DNA of 64,000 nt from positions 248,001 through 312,000 of the forward strand of contig NZ_JAIOUB010000001.1 in assembly GCF_019931215.1 (NCBI RefSeq), given 5' to 3'. This document shows, piece after piece, positions 1 to 8,066 of the stretch; within the stretch, counting starts at the first letter, position 1, and each line of letters opens with the position of its first letter. The DNA comes from Alcanivorax limicola. GTDB taxonomy: Bacteria; Pseudomonadota; Gammaproteobacteria; Pseudomonadales; Alcanivoracaceae. Both the position numbers and the translations under genes were made by a program. The notes beneath the pieces are model-generated. The model saw nothing but the letters and a program-made list of their open reading frames with translations, did not search any database and was not told where the DNA came from.

Positions 1-2297
1 GCGGCGAGCAACCGGGGCAGACGGTCGGTTACCGGACCCGGCATGACACGCGCATCGGCGCAACGACGCGTATAGAGGTGGTCACCGAAGGCATTCTGAC
101 GCGATTGCTGCAACAGGACCCGCAGTTGAGCGGGTATGGCATTGTGATATTTGACGAGTTTCACGAGCGCTCCTTGCAAGCGGATCTCGGTCTGGCGCTG
201 GTGCGGGAAAGCCAACAGGTGCTGCGGCCTGATCTGCGCGTGCTGGTGATGTCGGCGACGCTGGACGGTGAGCGGCTCTCTGCCTTGCTGGATCAGGCGC
301 CGGTAGTCAGCAGCGCCGGGCGCATGTTTCCGGTATCGATAACGTATCGCCCTCCGGGGCGCACGCCCTGGCTGGATCATGCCGCACAGGAAATCCGGCA
401 ACTGCTGGCTGGCGATTGTGGTTCAGTGCTTGTGTTTCTGCCGGGTGCAGCGGAAATGCACGGTTTGCAGCGCCGCCTCAACGGTATGCTGCCGCAGGAC
501 GTCCAGATCGCTGCACTGGCGGGGGACTTGAGCCCGGCAGCGCAGGACGCCGCTATTGCACCGGCACCGGCAGGCCAGCGCAAACTGGTGCTCTCCACGG
601 CCATCGCCGAAACCTCACTGACCATCGAGGGCGTGCGTACGGTGGTGGACTGCGGCTGGTCACGACGCCCGCACTACGATCCCGGCAGTGCCATGACCCG
701 GCTGATCACCGAGCGCGTATCGGCCGCATCCGCCACGCAGCGTAGCGGCCGTGCCGGGCGGCTGGCGCCCGGTCATTGTGTGCGCTTGTGGGCGGAGTCC
801 GAACGGTTGTCAGCGTTTTCGTCGGCAGAGATACAGCACGCGGACTTGTCTGATCTGGTGCTGGAGCTGGCGGCCTGGGGCTGTCACGACCCGAGCACAC
901 TGACCTGGCTTGATATACCGCCCCCGGCGGCCTTCGAGCGCGCCCGGTCTTTGCTGCAACAGCTTGGCGCGCTTGACGGCAGCGGTTGTATCACCGCACA
1001 CGGCAAGGCCATGCAGCGCGAGGCCTTGCCGGTGCGCCTGGCACACATGCTGTTGTGCGGACGTGCGCGGGGCCAGGGGCCGCTGGCAGCAGAGCTGGCC
1101 GCCTTGCTGTCCGATCGGGATTTGTTCGCCGGGCCGTTGGCCCGGGAGCAGGGCGTTGATCTGCACCGTCGCCTGGCGGTGTTGCGTGCGCCTGCGAGCG
1201 CGGTGCCGGCTGGCGTGTCGCGCTCGCGACTGCAGCAGGCGCGGCAACTGGCCCGGCGCCTGGGCGCGCAGGCAACGCACCACGCCGACGACGAGACGGG
1301 GGCGCTGCTGGCCCTGGCGTACCCTGATCGCATTGCCCGGCGGCGTCCGGGGAACGCGCCACGATATCAGCTCAGTAACGGCCGCGGTGCGTCGCTACCG
1401 GAAGAAGACCCCCTGGCCACAGCGCCCTGGCTGGTGACGGCGGAGCTGGACGGCGATGCGCGCGAGGCACGTGTGTTTCTGGCGGCTGAGGTGCGTAGCG
1501 ACCAGATCGAGGACGCCTTTGCCGAGACGTTGATCGAGGAAGCCGACCGCGTGAGCTGGGACAGCCGGGCAGGGCAGGTGGTGGCCCGCAGGGAGCGACG
1601 GCTTGGCGCGTTGCTGCTGAGTGATGGTGCACTGGCGCGCCCGGACGCCGAGGGCATACAGGAGGCCATACAGGCGGCCATGCTGGAGGGCGTCCGTCAC
1701 GCGGGGCTTGATGCGCTGCCCTGGCGCCCGGTGCTGCGGCAATGGCAGGCGCGGGTGATGATGCTGCGTGCGCTGGCGCCGACAGACTGGCCGGATGTCT
1801 CTGACGCAGCGCTGCGGGATGCGCTGCCCAGCTGGGCCGGACCGTTTCTCGAGGGCATGACACGGTTGCGGCAACTCGACGATTTCCCGTTGCCCGAGGC
1901 GCTGCAGGCGCTGCTGGATTATCCCGCCCGACAGATACTGGCCCGCGAGGCGCCGACCCATGTCCGTGTTCCCAGTGGCAGTGAGATCATGCTGGATTAT
2001 TGCGCTGCGGGCGCTGCATCGGAAGCCGGCGTGCAGCCGGTGCTTGCGGTCAAGCTGCAAGAGATGTTCGGTGCGCAGGACACGCCACGGGTGGCCTGTG
2101 GTCAGGTGCCGGTGGTACTGCATCTGCTGTCACCGGCACGGCGGCCAGTGGCCATCACGACGGATCTGTCCGGCTTCTGGCGGCAAGGCTATGTGCAGGT
2201 GCGCAAGGACTTGCGTGGTCGCTACCCCAAACACCCGTGGCCGGAAGACCCGCTTCAGGCCCCTCCGCAGCGCGGCACGGGGCGTCGCAAGGGATAG
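1..2297 (+). CDS. hrpB: ATP-dependent RNA helicase HrpB, 5' truncated
   Basis: DEAH-box helicase of the HrpB family, an RNA helicase whose bacterial role is poorly defined. The reading frame is open from base 3, before the first in-frame GTG at 78, so the gene starts outside the window and motif I is missing. Visible family features are the EVVTEGILTR segment, the DEFHER motif (DEAH-box variant) followed by SATL (motif III), then helicase C-terminal motifs including STAIAETSLTIEGV and QRSGRAGR (motif VI). The long C-terminal region with YPDRIARRR and the ending near HPWPEDP are typical of HrpB rather than HrpA. It is convergent with the AraC gene downstream, with an 18-bp gap. Identification is secure; only the N-terminus is absent. 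Confidence 0.93.
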   Translation, partial: GEQPGQTVGYRTRHDTRIGATTRIEVVTEGILTRLLQQDPQLSGYGIVIFDEFHERSLQADLGLALVRESQQVLRPDLRVLVMSATLDGERLSALLDQAPVVSSAGRMFPVSITYRPPGRTPWLDHAAQEIRQLLAGDCGSVLVFLPGAAEMHGLQRRLNGMLPQDVQIAALAGDLSPAAQDAAIAPAPAGQRKLVLSTAIAETSLTIEGVRTVVDCGWSRRPHYDPGSAMTRLITERVSAASATQRSGRAGRLAPGHCVRLWAESERLSAFSSAEIQHADLSDLVLELAAWGCHDPSTLTWLDIPPPAAFERARSLLQQLGALDGSGCITAHGKAMQREALPVRLAHMLLCGRARGQGPLAAELAALLSDRDLFAGPLAREQGVDLHRRLAVLRAPASAVPAGVSRSRLQQARQLARRLGAQATHHADDETGALLALAYPDRIARRRPGNAPRYQLSNGRGASLPEEDPLATAPWLVTAELDGDAREARVFLAAEVRSDQIEDAFAETLIEEADRVSWDSRAGQVVARRERRLGALLLSDGALARPDAEGIQEAIQAAMLEGVRHAGLDALPWRPVLRQWQARVMMLRALAPTDWPDVSDAALRDALPSWAGPFLEGMTRLRQLDDFPLPEALQALLDYPARQILAREAPTHVRVPSGSEIMLDYCAAGAASEAGVQPVLAVKLQEMFGAQDTPRVACGQVPVVLHLLSPARRPVAITTDLSGFWRQGYVQVRKDLRGRYPKHPWPEDPLQAPPQRGTGRRKG

Positions 2298-2315
2298 CAG
2301 TGCTGGCGTGGCCCG

Positions 2316-3338
2316 TCACGGAGACCAGGGGTGTGACGCGCGGTATTCGCCGGGTGTCATGCCGGTCCAGCGGCGGAAGGCTTTGCACAGGGTGCCGGTC
2401 TCGGTGTAACCCAGTTGCTGCGCGATCGCTTCCTGGGACAGCAGCCCCTCACTGATCAATTCTCTCGCCCGATGTGCCCGCACCTGGTCCACCAGGCGCC
2501 GGAAACTGGTGTTCTGTGCCTGTAACCGGCGTTGCAGGCCGCGCACGCTGATGTGCATGAGTTCGGCAATCTGCCGCTGGGCAGAGACCCCCTCCATGTT
2601 CCCACGGGGTAACTGATCCCGGATCAGGACGGTAATGTCATCACTGAAGAAGCGCTGCCGCAGGATGCCCAGCTCGCGTCGGGCCTGCAGCAGCGCCTGG
2701 TCCAGGGCGGCTGACTCGCTGGCCGGATTAGGCTGATCGAGAATATGTCGGCTGAAGCAGATTTCGTCCACCTCGCAGCCGAAATGTACCGGCACGCCGC
2801 TCAACTCACGCCAGAGATGGGGCTGTGCGGGTTGGGCGCGGCGAAGGCGAAGACAGGCATCCGGGGCGCGATCAATACCCAGCAGAACGCCGCCCAGGCG
2901 CAGGATGCCGTTGATCATTGCCTCGGTCTGCTGTGGATGTTGCTGTGTTTCCAGCACGGGGTGTACCTGAACGCGGCAGGTTTCCCCTTGTGCCAGCACT
3001 TCCAGACGATCGGCCTCGGTGAGCAACGGCCAGAATTGCCGTGCGTGATGCAGCATCTGCCAGCCGTTCTGGCTGTGATGTATCAGAGGCAACAGTGGCG
3101 CTATGTCGCTCAGCAGTGTTTGGTGGCCGATCCGCAACCCCATGCACGGGTCATGCAGCCGGTTGCTGGTATAGGTGTACAGGCGATAGATCAGCGCGGC
3201 GTCGGCACGCTCGCTGTCCTGTGTCAGGTCAGAGACTGATGCGCCCGTCGCCGCGCCCAACTCCGCGAGAGACAGGCCGTGGCTGACCCAGTAACGCAGG
3301 TCACTGGCCAGCAGAGCCGGATGTTTAGTCAGGTGCAT
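2316..3338 (-). CDS. AraC family transcriptional regulator
   Basis: 340-residue DNA-binding regulator with an N-terminal arabinose-binding-like/OruR-type sensory domain (about residues 15-210) and a C-terminal AraC double helix-turn-helix (about 240-335). The C-terminal family signature is seen in AIAQQLGYTETGTLCKAFRRWTGMTPGEYR. The ligand cannot be read from sequence. It is divergent from the lipoprotein operon at 3528, and the 189-bp gap contains an 11-bp inverted repeat (3410-3452), so it is the obvious candidate regulator of that operon. An AAAGG Shine-Dalgarno-like element precedes the ATG. The family call is certain; the target is inference. Confidence 0.88.
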   Translation of the reverse strand: MHLTKHPALLASDLRYWVSHGLSLAELGAATGASVSDLTQDSERADAALIYRLYTYTSNRLHDPCMGLRIGHQTLLSDIAPLLPLIHHSQNGWQMLHHARQFWPLLTEADRLEVLAQGETCRVQVHPVLETQQHPQQTEAMINGILRLGGVLLGIDRAPDACLRLRRAQPAQPHLWRELSGVPVHFGCEVDEICFSRHILDQPNPASESAALDQALLQARRELGILRQRFFSDDITVLIRDQLPRGNMEGVSAQRQIAELMHISVRGLQRRLQAQNTSFRRLVDQVRAHRARELISEGLLSQEAIAQQLGYTETGTLCKAFRRWTGMTPGEYRASHPWSP

Positions 3339-3409
3339 GGCTGTGCCTTTGCTGGTTTTGACTCAATCTTCACGCCCTTTCCCGGAATCCTACACCCGAA
3401 TGGCACTTT

Positions 3410-3452
3410 GGTACCACACGACAGGCGCCCGCCAAGACAGGCGTGTGGTGCC
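3410..3452. promoter_or_regulatory. inverted repeat between divergent AraC and lipoprotein genes
   Basis: Arms GGTACCACACG (3410-3420) and CGTGTGGTGCC (3442-3452) are reverse complements at 10 of 11 positions, with a 21-base spacer. The octamer GACAGGCG also occurs twice as a direct repeat, at 3420-3427 and 3436-3443. This arrangement midway between divergent genes suits a regulator-binding site, most simply for the neighbouring AraC protein. No convincing -35/-10 pair was found, so the assignment is tentative. Confidence 0.4.
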
Positions 3453-3527
3453 ATTGTCTGTTCCAGGAGGGGCTACGAATATCGGATGAGTCACATCACG
3501 TGAGCAAAAAAATAACAGGAGAGCCCC

Positions 3528-4970
3528 ATGACTGACTTTCATCACCCGGCCCCGTGGCAGCGATTTGCTGCTGTGGCATTGCTGAGCGCCAGCGCCTCGC
3601 TGGTCGCCTGCGGCGGCAGTAGCAGCAGCTCCAGCGGCCCGTCGTTTCCGCCGGGCGCGATCATGCTGGACGCGAACGACCTGACCGAAAGCGCGAAAAC
3701 GGCCTTCATCACCGCATCACCGGGGGATGTCATTGTCTTTCCCGAGGGGCACTTCATGATCGAGGACACCCTGACCCTGGATGGGGTGACCAGCGGTCTG
3801 CACAACGTGACCTTGCGGGGCTACGGACGAGAGCGCACTACCCTGGATTTCTCCGGCTCAGTGGGTGGCGATGGCATCTATGTACAGAACGCCAGCGATA
3901 TCACCATTCGCGATCTGACGGTGATCGAGGCTAATAACAACGCCATAAAACTGCTTGGCGTGGACGGCATCCACATCCATCACGCCGGCGCGGAGTGGCG
4001 GGGTGATCTGACATCGGATAACGGCGCATACGGGCTCTATCCGGTGGAGTCGAGCAATATCCTGATCGAGCATTCCTATGTGCGCGGATCAGCGGATGCC
4101 GGCATTTATGTCGGTCAGTCTCAAAATATTGTCGTGCGCCATAATATTGCTGAAGAAAATGTGGCCGGCATTGAAATAGAAAACTCCAGTAACGCGGATG
4201 TTTACGGCAATATCGCGCGGCACAACACCGGCGGCATTCTCATCTTTGACCTGCCCATAGGTAATGGTATCTACGGCAGCACCGTGCGCGTGTTCGACAA
4301 TGATATTCAGAGCAACAATACCGACAACTTCGCTAACGAAAGCGCCAATCCGGCCGGCGTCCACATTGTGCCCCCCGGGACTGGCGTGATTGTTCTCTCT
4401 ACCCGGGATGTCGAGATTTATCACAATCGCATTGATGATCATGACACCACCGCAGTGGCCATTACCGATTATCAGATAGCAGGCACCCCCAGTGCGGATG
4501 TCATTACTGACGGCTTCCGGCCTACGCCGCGCAATATCCATATTCATGACAACGAGATTGGCGAAAGTGGCGGTGATCCGCGAGGCTTGCTTATCGAGAC
4601 CATCGTCGCGCCGGTGTTTGCCATGATCGGTGAGGGCGTGCCCGCCATTCTTTATGACGGGCTGGGTGAAGTGCTTGCCAATCAGGGCTTCTCTGCCGGT
4701 CTGGGCGAAGAGGCTTTTGCGGCGGACGGCTCTGACAACGTTTGCGCCACCGATAATGGCGACATCAGTGTGGGCTATCTGTTCGACCCCGCCGATGAGT
4801 CGGCGCTGCAGTTCAACGAGGGTGAGCCCGTGCCGCGCCCGGCGGTCGATACCGGCAACGGCAGCAGTATCTTCTGCACCCAGCCGCGTTTACCTGCGTC
4901 CGCTGCCACCATCAACGGTGTCAGCTATGGCTGTGGTGAAGACGACGACGGCGCTGCCTGCCAGTTGTGA
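3528..4970 (+). CDS. parallel beta-helix repeat lipoprotein
   Basis: 480-residue exported lipoprotein. A basic/hydrophobic signal peptide ends in a lipobox (LVAC, lipidated Cys28), followed by a GGSSSSSSG linker. Residues about 45-350 are right-handed beta-helix repeats, visible as recurring short N-rich strands such as GIYVQNASDITIRDLTV, NNAIKLLGVDGIHIHH and GIEIENSSNADVYGN. This matches the family described as a parallel beta-helix protein that occurs in two-gene pairs with an HNE_0200/SO2930-type protein (TIGR03805, from memory). Here it is followed directly by two such partners. The C-terminal part has four Cys residues that may form disulfides. CAGGAGAG precedes the ATG. Function is unknown; an envelope-surface role is likely. 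Confidence 0.85.
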   Translation: MTDFHHPAPWQRFAAVALLSASASLVACGGSSSSSSGPSFPPGAIMLDANDLTESAKTAFITASPGDVIVFPEGHFMIEDTLTLDGVTSGLHNVTLRGYGRERTTLDFSGSVGGDGIYVQNASDITIRDLTVIEANNNAIKLLGVDGIHIHHAGAEWRGDLTSDNGAYGLYPVESSNILIEHSYVRGSADAGIYVGQSQNIVVRHNIAEENVAGIEIENSSNADVYGNIARHNTGGILIFDLPIGNGIYGSTVRVFDNDIQSNNTDNFANESANPAGVHIVPPGTGVIVLSTRDVEIYHNRIDDHDTTAVAITDYQIAGTPSADVITDGFRPTPRNIHIHDNEIGESGGDPRGLLIETIVAPVFAMIGEGVPAILYDGLGEVLANQGFSAGLGEEAFAADGSDNVCATDNGDISVGYLFDPADESALQFNEGEPVPRPAVDTGNGSSIFCTQPRLPASAATINGVSYGCGEDDDGAACQL

Positions 4971-5045
4971 GGCTTTCGGGGGTCTGTCATGGCGCGCCTG
5001 CTTGCCCGCCATGGCAGATGTCTGCCCTCAGGTGAGGAATCTCTG

Positions 5046-6218
5046 ATGCATGCAGTACGCACGTTGGTGTTGTGCATGATGGCGGGGCTGCTGTTGCCCG
5101 CCTGCGGTGGTAGTAGTGGTGGTGGCGGATCATCCCAGGTGCGGGAATGCGGTGTCAGCGAGGGCGAGATAAATCGCGCCATGCTGCTGCAGGACAGGCC
5201 GCGATTGTCAGATTATGACCTGTTCCAGGATCACTGCAATCCCACGGCCATGCCACGGGAAAACGGGGTGCGCTATGAGCTCACCAGCAGTCTGTTCTCG
5301 GATTACAGCAGCAAGTATCGCTTTGTATTTTTGCCGCCCGGTGAGTCGGCCACCTGGGATGATACGGAGGCATTCGAATTTCCTGTGGGCACGGTGATCA
5401 CGAAAACATTTTCCATGCCGGCAGATACAGCCCATCCGGGTTTCGAGAACGAGCGCCTGCTTGAAACCCGCCTGCTGATCCGGCGGGATAGCGGCTGGGT
5501 GGCCTTGCCGTATATCTGGAATGCGGCGGGTGACGAGGCCACATTGCGTATTACCGGTGGTGGTATACCGGTATCGGTAGTCCACGATGGTGCCCAGCGT
5601 GACTTCACCTACCGGGTGCCGGACGTTAACCAGTGCAGTGCCTGCCACCAGTTCCGCGTCAACGGCTCCGCCATCATCACTCTCATCGGACCCAGAGCGC
5701 GCAGCCTGAACCGGGATGTCGATTATGGCATCGGCCCGCAAAGCCAGCTGGCTCACTGGGTAGATGAGGGCCTGCTCAGTGATGCCCCTGCCGATCTGAC
5801 GGCCGTTGACACAGTGCCTGAATTCTCGAACGCCGACGCAGCGTTGATTCCCGGTATGAGCGATGCGCAACTGTTGCGCCATGCCAAGGGCTACCTGGAT
5901 ATCAACTGCGCCCACTGCCATCGCCCCCAGGGCAGTGCCAGTACCTCCGGTCTGTTCCTGGAATTCTGGCGGGATTTCGCCACCCAGCCGACGCAGCATG
6001 GTGTCTGTAAACGCCCCATTGCCTTTGGCGGCGGCACCTTGAGTTACGACATCGTGCCGGGGGATGCGGCGGCGTCGATCCTGCACTATCGCATGGGGTC
6101 ATTGCAGCCTGGCCACAGTATGCCGTCGCTGGGAAAAGCGACGCCCCATACCGAAGGCCTGGCGTTGATTGGCGCCTGGATTGACAGGATGCCCGCCTCA
6201 GACTGCGATGGTGCTTGA
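5046..6218 (+). CDS. SO2930/HNE_0200-family di-haem c-type cytochrome lipoprotein (copy 1)
   Basis: 390-residue envelope lipoprotein with signal peptide, lipobox LPAC (Cys20) and a Gly/Ser linker. Two c-type haem-binding motifs are present: CSACH at 197-201 and CAHCH at 288-292. Further conserved-looking cysteines lie near the N-terminus and at the C-terminus (GVCKRP and SDCDGA). The fit is to the SO2930-family di-haem cytochrome/HNE_0200 family, which pairs with beta-helix proteins. The ATG at 5046 is chosen over an upstream in-frame start at 4989 because it has an AGGTGAGG ribosome site and begins the signal peptide. It overlaps the next gene in a TGATG junction. Electron partners are unknown. 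Confidence 0.85.
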   Translation: MHAVRTLVLCMMAGLLLPACGGSSGGGGSSQVRECGVSEGEINRAMLLQDRPRLSDYDLFQDHCNPTAMPRENGVRYELTSSLFSDYSSKYRFVFLPPGESATWDDTEAFEFPVGTVITKTFSMPADTAHPGFENERLLETRLLIRRDSGWVALPYIWNAAGDEATLRITGGGIPVSVVHDGAQRDFTYRVPDVNQCSACHQFRVNGSAIITLIGPRARSLNRDVDYGIGPQSQLAHWVDEGLLSDAPADLTAVDTVPEFSNADAALIPGMSDAQLLRHAKGYLDINCAHCHRPQGSASTSGLFLEFWRDFATQPTQHGVCKRPIAFGGGTLSYDIVPGDAAASILHYRMGSLQPGHSMPSLGKATPHTEGLALIGAWIDRMPASDCDGA

Positions 6219-7345
6219 TGTGGTGGCGGCCCCTGGTTGGAAACGGGTGGGCGCTCCTGGCGGCTGCCGTACTGGCGGCATGCGGTGGGGATGGCCGGTC
6301 AGGCGCTGAGAGTTCCCTCTGCGCCGCAGAGGGGGAGGGCGTCAACTGGTCGGCGCTGGCTCAGGAGAATTGCCCACGGCTCAGTGACTATCGGTTGCTG
6401 GATGAGCTGGGCGAGTCTCGTGCGCCAGCGTTGGGGTTTACGCCGTCTGTGGCACTGTTTACGGACTATGCACGCAAAACCCGCGCCATCTACCTGCCGC
6501 CCGGTGGGCAGATGCAATTCGACGACACGGCACCCTTTGCCTTTCCCGATGGCAGTGTGTTGCTGAAGACCTTCTCGCTGCCGACGACCACCACGGACAC
6601 GGCGCCGCATACGCGGGTGGAAACGCGACTGCTGATCCTGCGCGCAGGGCGCTGGTATGGCCTGCCCTACGTCTGGCGAGAGGATGGTACGGATGCGGAT
6701 CTGCGAATGGGTGGCGCACTGTTGCCACGGCAGATACTGCGCGATGCCGTCCAGGTGGATTTCATGTACAGAGTGCCGGATGCAGGGCAATGCGCGCTGT
6801 GTCATCAGCAACAGGACCCGGGCGGGAATGGCCGCGCTCTGCTGCCTGTCGGTTTGCGCGCCCGCTATCTCAATCATCCCGGGCCAGCGCCCTCATCAAC
6901 GAATCAGTTGCGCCACTGGGCCGAGCAAGGGCTGCTGCAGGGCGTCCCTGATGCACTGGGCGACATCATGAGCGTCCCGGTGGCAAGCGCTGACAGCACG
7001 ACACTGGCGCAACGTGCCAGGGGCTATCTGGATATCAATTGTCGCCATTGTCATGTGGATCAGGGCAGTGGTGGTTTGTCCGGTTTGCGACTGGGTTATG
7101 AGGAAGACCCGGGCAGTTTGCGCTACGGTGTCTGTAAACAGCCACCCGGGTACGACGGTGGCGCCGCAGGGCTGGATTACGACATCGTGCCCGGCGATGG
7201 CGCGGCGTCCATCTTGCCCTACCGCATGGCGCATACCGCGGCGCGCGACCGCATGCCGCCGCTGGGCCGCTCGCTGGTGCATGAGGAAGCTGTGGCGATG
7301 GTGCGAGCCTGGATAGACAGCATGCCGCCGGTCTCGTGTGACTGA
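6218..7345 (+). CDS. SO2930/HNE_0200-family di-haem c-type cytochrome lipoprotein (copy 2)
   Basis: 375-residue paralogue of the preceding gene, translationally coupled to it: its ATG shares a base with the upstream TGA at 6216-6218. Lipobox LAAC (Cys22) follows a hydrophobic signal. Haem motifs are CALCH (192-196) and CRHCH (275-279). Stretches common to both copies include QNCPRLSDY/DRPRLSDY-like, GYLDINC, DIVPGD-AASIL-YRM and the ending AWIDxMP, so the pair arose by tandem duplication followed by divergence. The family normally pairs one beta-helix gene with one of these, so the duplication is unusual. Function is unknown; periplasmic electron transfer is inferred from the haem motifs. Confidence 0.85.
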   Translation: MWWRPLVGNGWALLAAAVLAACGGDGRSGAESSLCAAEGEGVNWSALAQENCPRLSDYRLLDELGESRAPALGFTPSVALFTDYARKTRAIYLPPGGQMQFDDTAPFAFPDGSVLLKTFSLPTTTTDTAPHTRVETRLLILRAGRWYGLPYVWREDGTDADLRMGGALLPRQILRDAVQVDFMYRVPDAGQCALCHQQQDPGGNGRALLPVGLRARYLNHPGPAPSSTNQLRHWAEQGLLQGVPDALGDIMSVPVASADSTTLAQRARGYLDINCRHCHVDQGSGGLSGLRLGYEEDPGSLRYGVCKQPPGYDGGAAGLDYDIVPGDGAASILPYRMAHTAARDRMPPLGRSLVHEEAVAMVRAWIDSMPPVSCD

Positions 7346-7377
7346 TTTGAGGGAGGCCCTTTATAGGGAGGCAAGCC

Positions 7378-8025
7378 ATGAAAAAGATAATGCTGCTAGG
7401 TACCGCAGGCGTGTTGGCGCTGGGTGCTGCGATCACACTGATTGACGGGTCGATCGAAAAAGAAAGCGCAAAAGAAAGCACAAGACATGACCGCAATGAT
7501 GCCGTCTCCATAGCGGTTCAGACGAGCATCCCGCCGCTGGCGCCAACCCCGGAACAGCATCGCGATAATGCCATGCTGGCGAGCGAGATCACCGCGTTCG
7601 AGGCGCGCCGGGATTTTCTCGATGCGTTGCAATCGTTTCTGGAAGCGCCGGAGACAGTGGCCGAAGCGCAACGTGCGGACACCGCAGAGGACTATCGTGA
7701 GCGGGTGCGTGAGCACGCTGAGCGCGGCGAGTTTTCCGCCGCAGAAACCCTGATGCTGGAACTGGCACTGCTACGTCATCAAGTGCCTGACGATGTGTAC
7801 GAAGCGCATGCTCAGGCATTGATAGCGCACTATGCGGATGACAGCGCAGCCCGTGAGGCGGCATGGCGAGCGCAAGCAACGCAGACGCATGCGGCGTACA
7901 AGGAGCGTGAGCGTGCCGTGGTCGAGGAAGTACGGGCGATGGAGCACTTTCCTGACGGTATGACCCGGGGCCAGTATCTGCGCGAGCGTCTGCAGGCCGA
8001 GCGGGAAAGACTGGCCGACGACTGA
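7378..8025 (+). CDS. exported helical protein of unknown function (lipase/phospholipase-accessory-like)
   Basis: 215-residue protein with an N-terminal Lys-Lys hydrophobic segment (residues 1-22, signal anchor or signal peptide). The rest is almost entirely charged amphipathic helix, rich in Ala, Glu and Arg. The C-terminal region (AVVEEVRAMEHFPDGMTRGQYLRERLQAERERL) has the feel of extracellular-lipase foldases and the phospholipase accessory protein PlcR. That resemblance is only qualitative. The gene follows the cytochrome pair by 32 bp with a GGGAGG ribosome site and converges on a secreted hydrolase gene. A periplasmic accessory role is possible, but no function is assigned. Confidence 0.6.
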   Translation: MKKIMLLGTAGVLALGAAITLIDGSIEKESAKESTRHDRNDAVSIAVQTSIPPLAPTPEQHRDNAMLASEITAFEARRDFLDALQSFLEAPETVAEAQRADTAEDYRERVREHAERGEFSAAETLMLELALLRHQVPDDVYEAHAQALIAHYADDSAAREAAWRAQATQTHAAYKERERAVVEEVRAMEHFPDGMTRGQYLRERLQAERERLADD

Positions 8026-8052
8026 CCTGCTGCAGGTATCACAGCAGGTCAG
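8022..8052. terminator. hairpin between convergent genes
   Basis: Perfect 11-bp stem, CTGACCTGCTG (8022-8032) with CAGCAGGTCAG (8042-8052), and a 9-base loop. It starts at the stop codon of the helical-protein gene and lies before the end of the hydrolase gene. Neither side has a U-tract, so it may act as an mRNA 3'-end stabiliser or weak bidirectional terminator. Confidence 0.55.
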
Positions 8053-8066
8053 CCTCGTGCCCGTGA

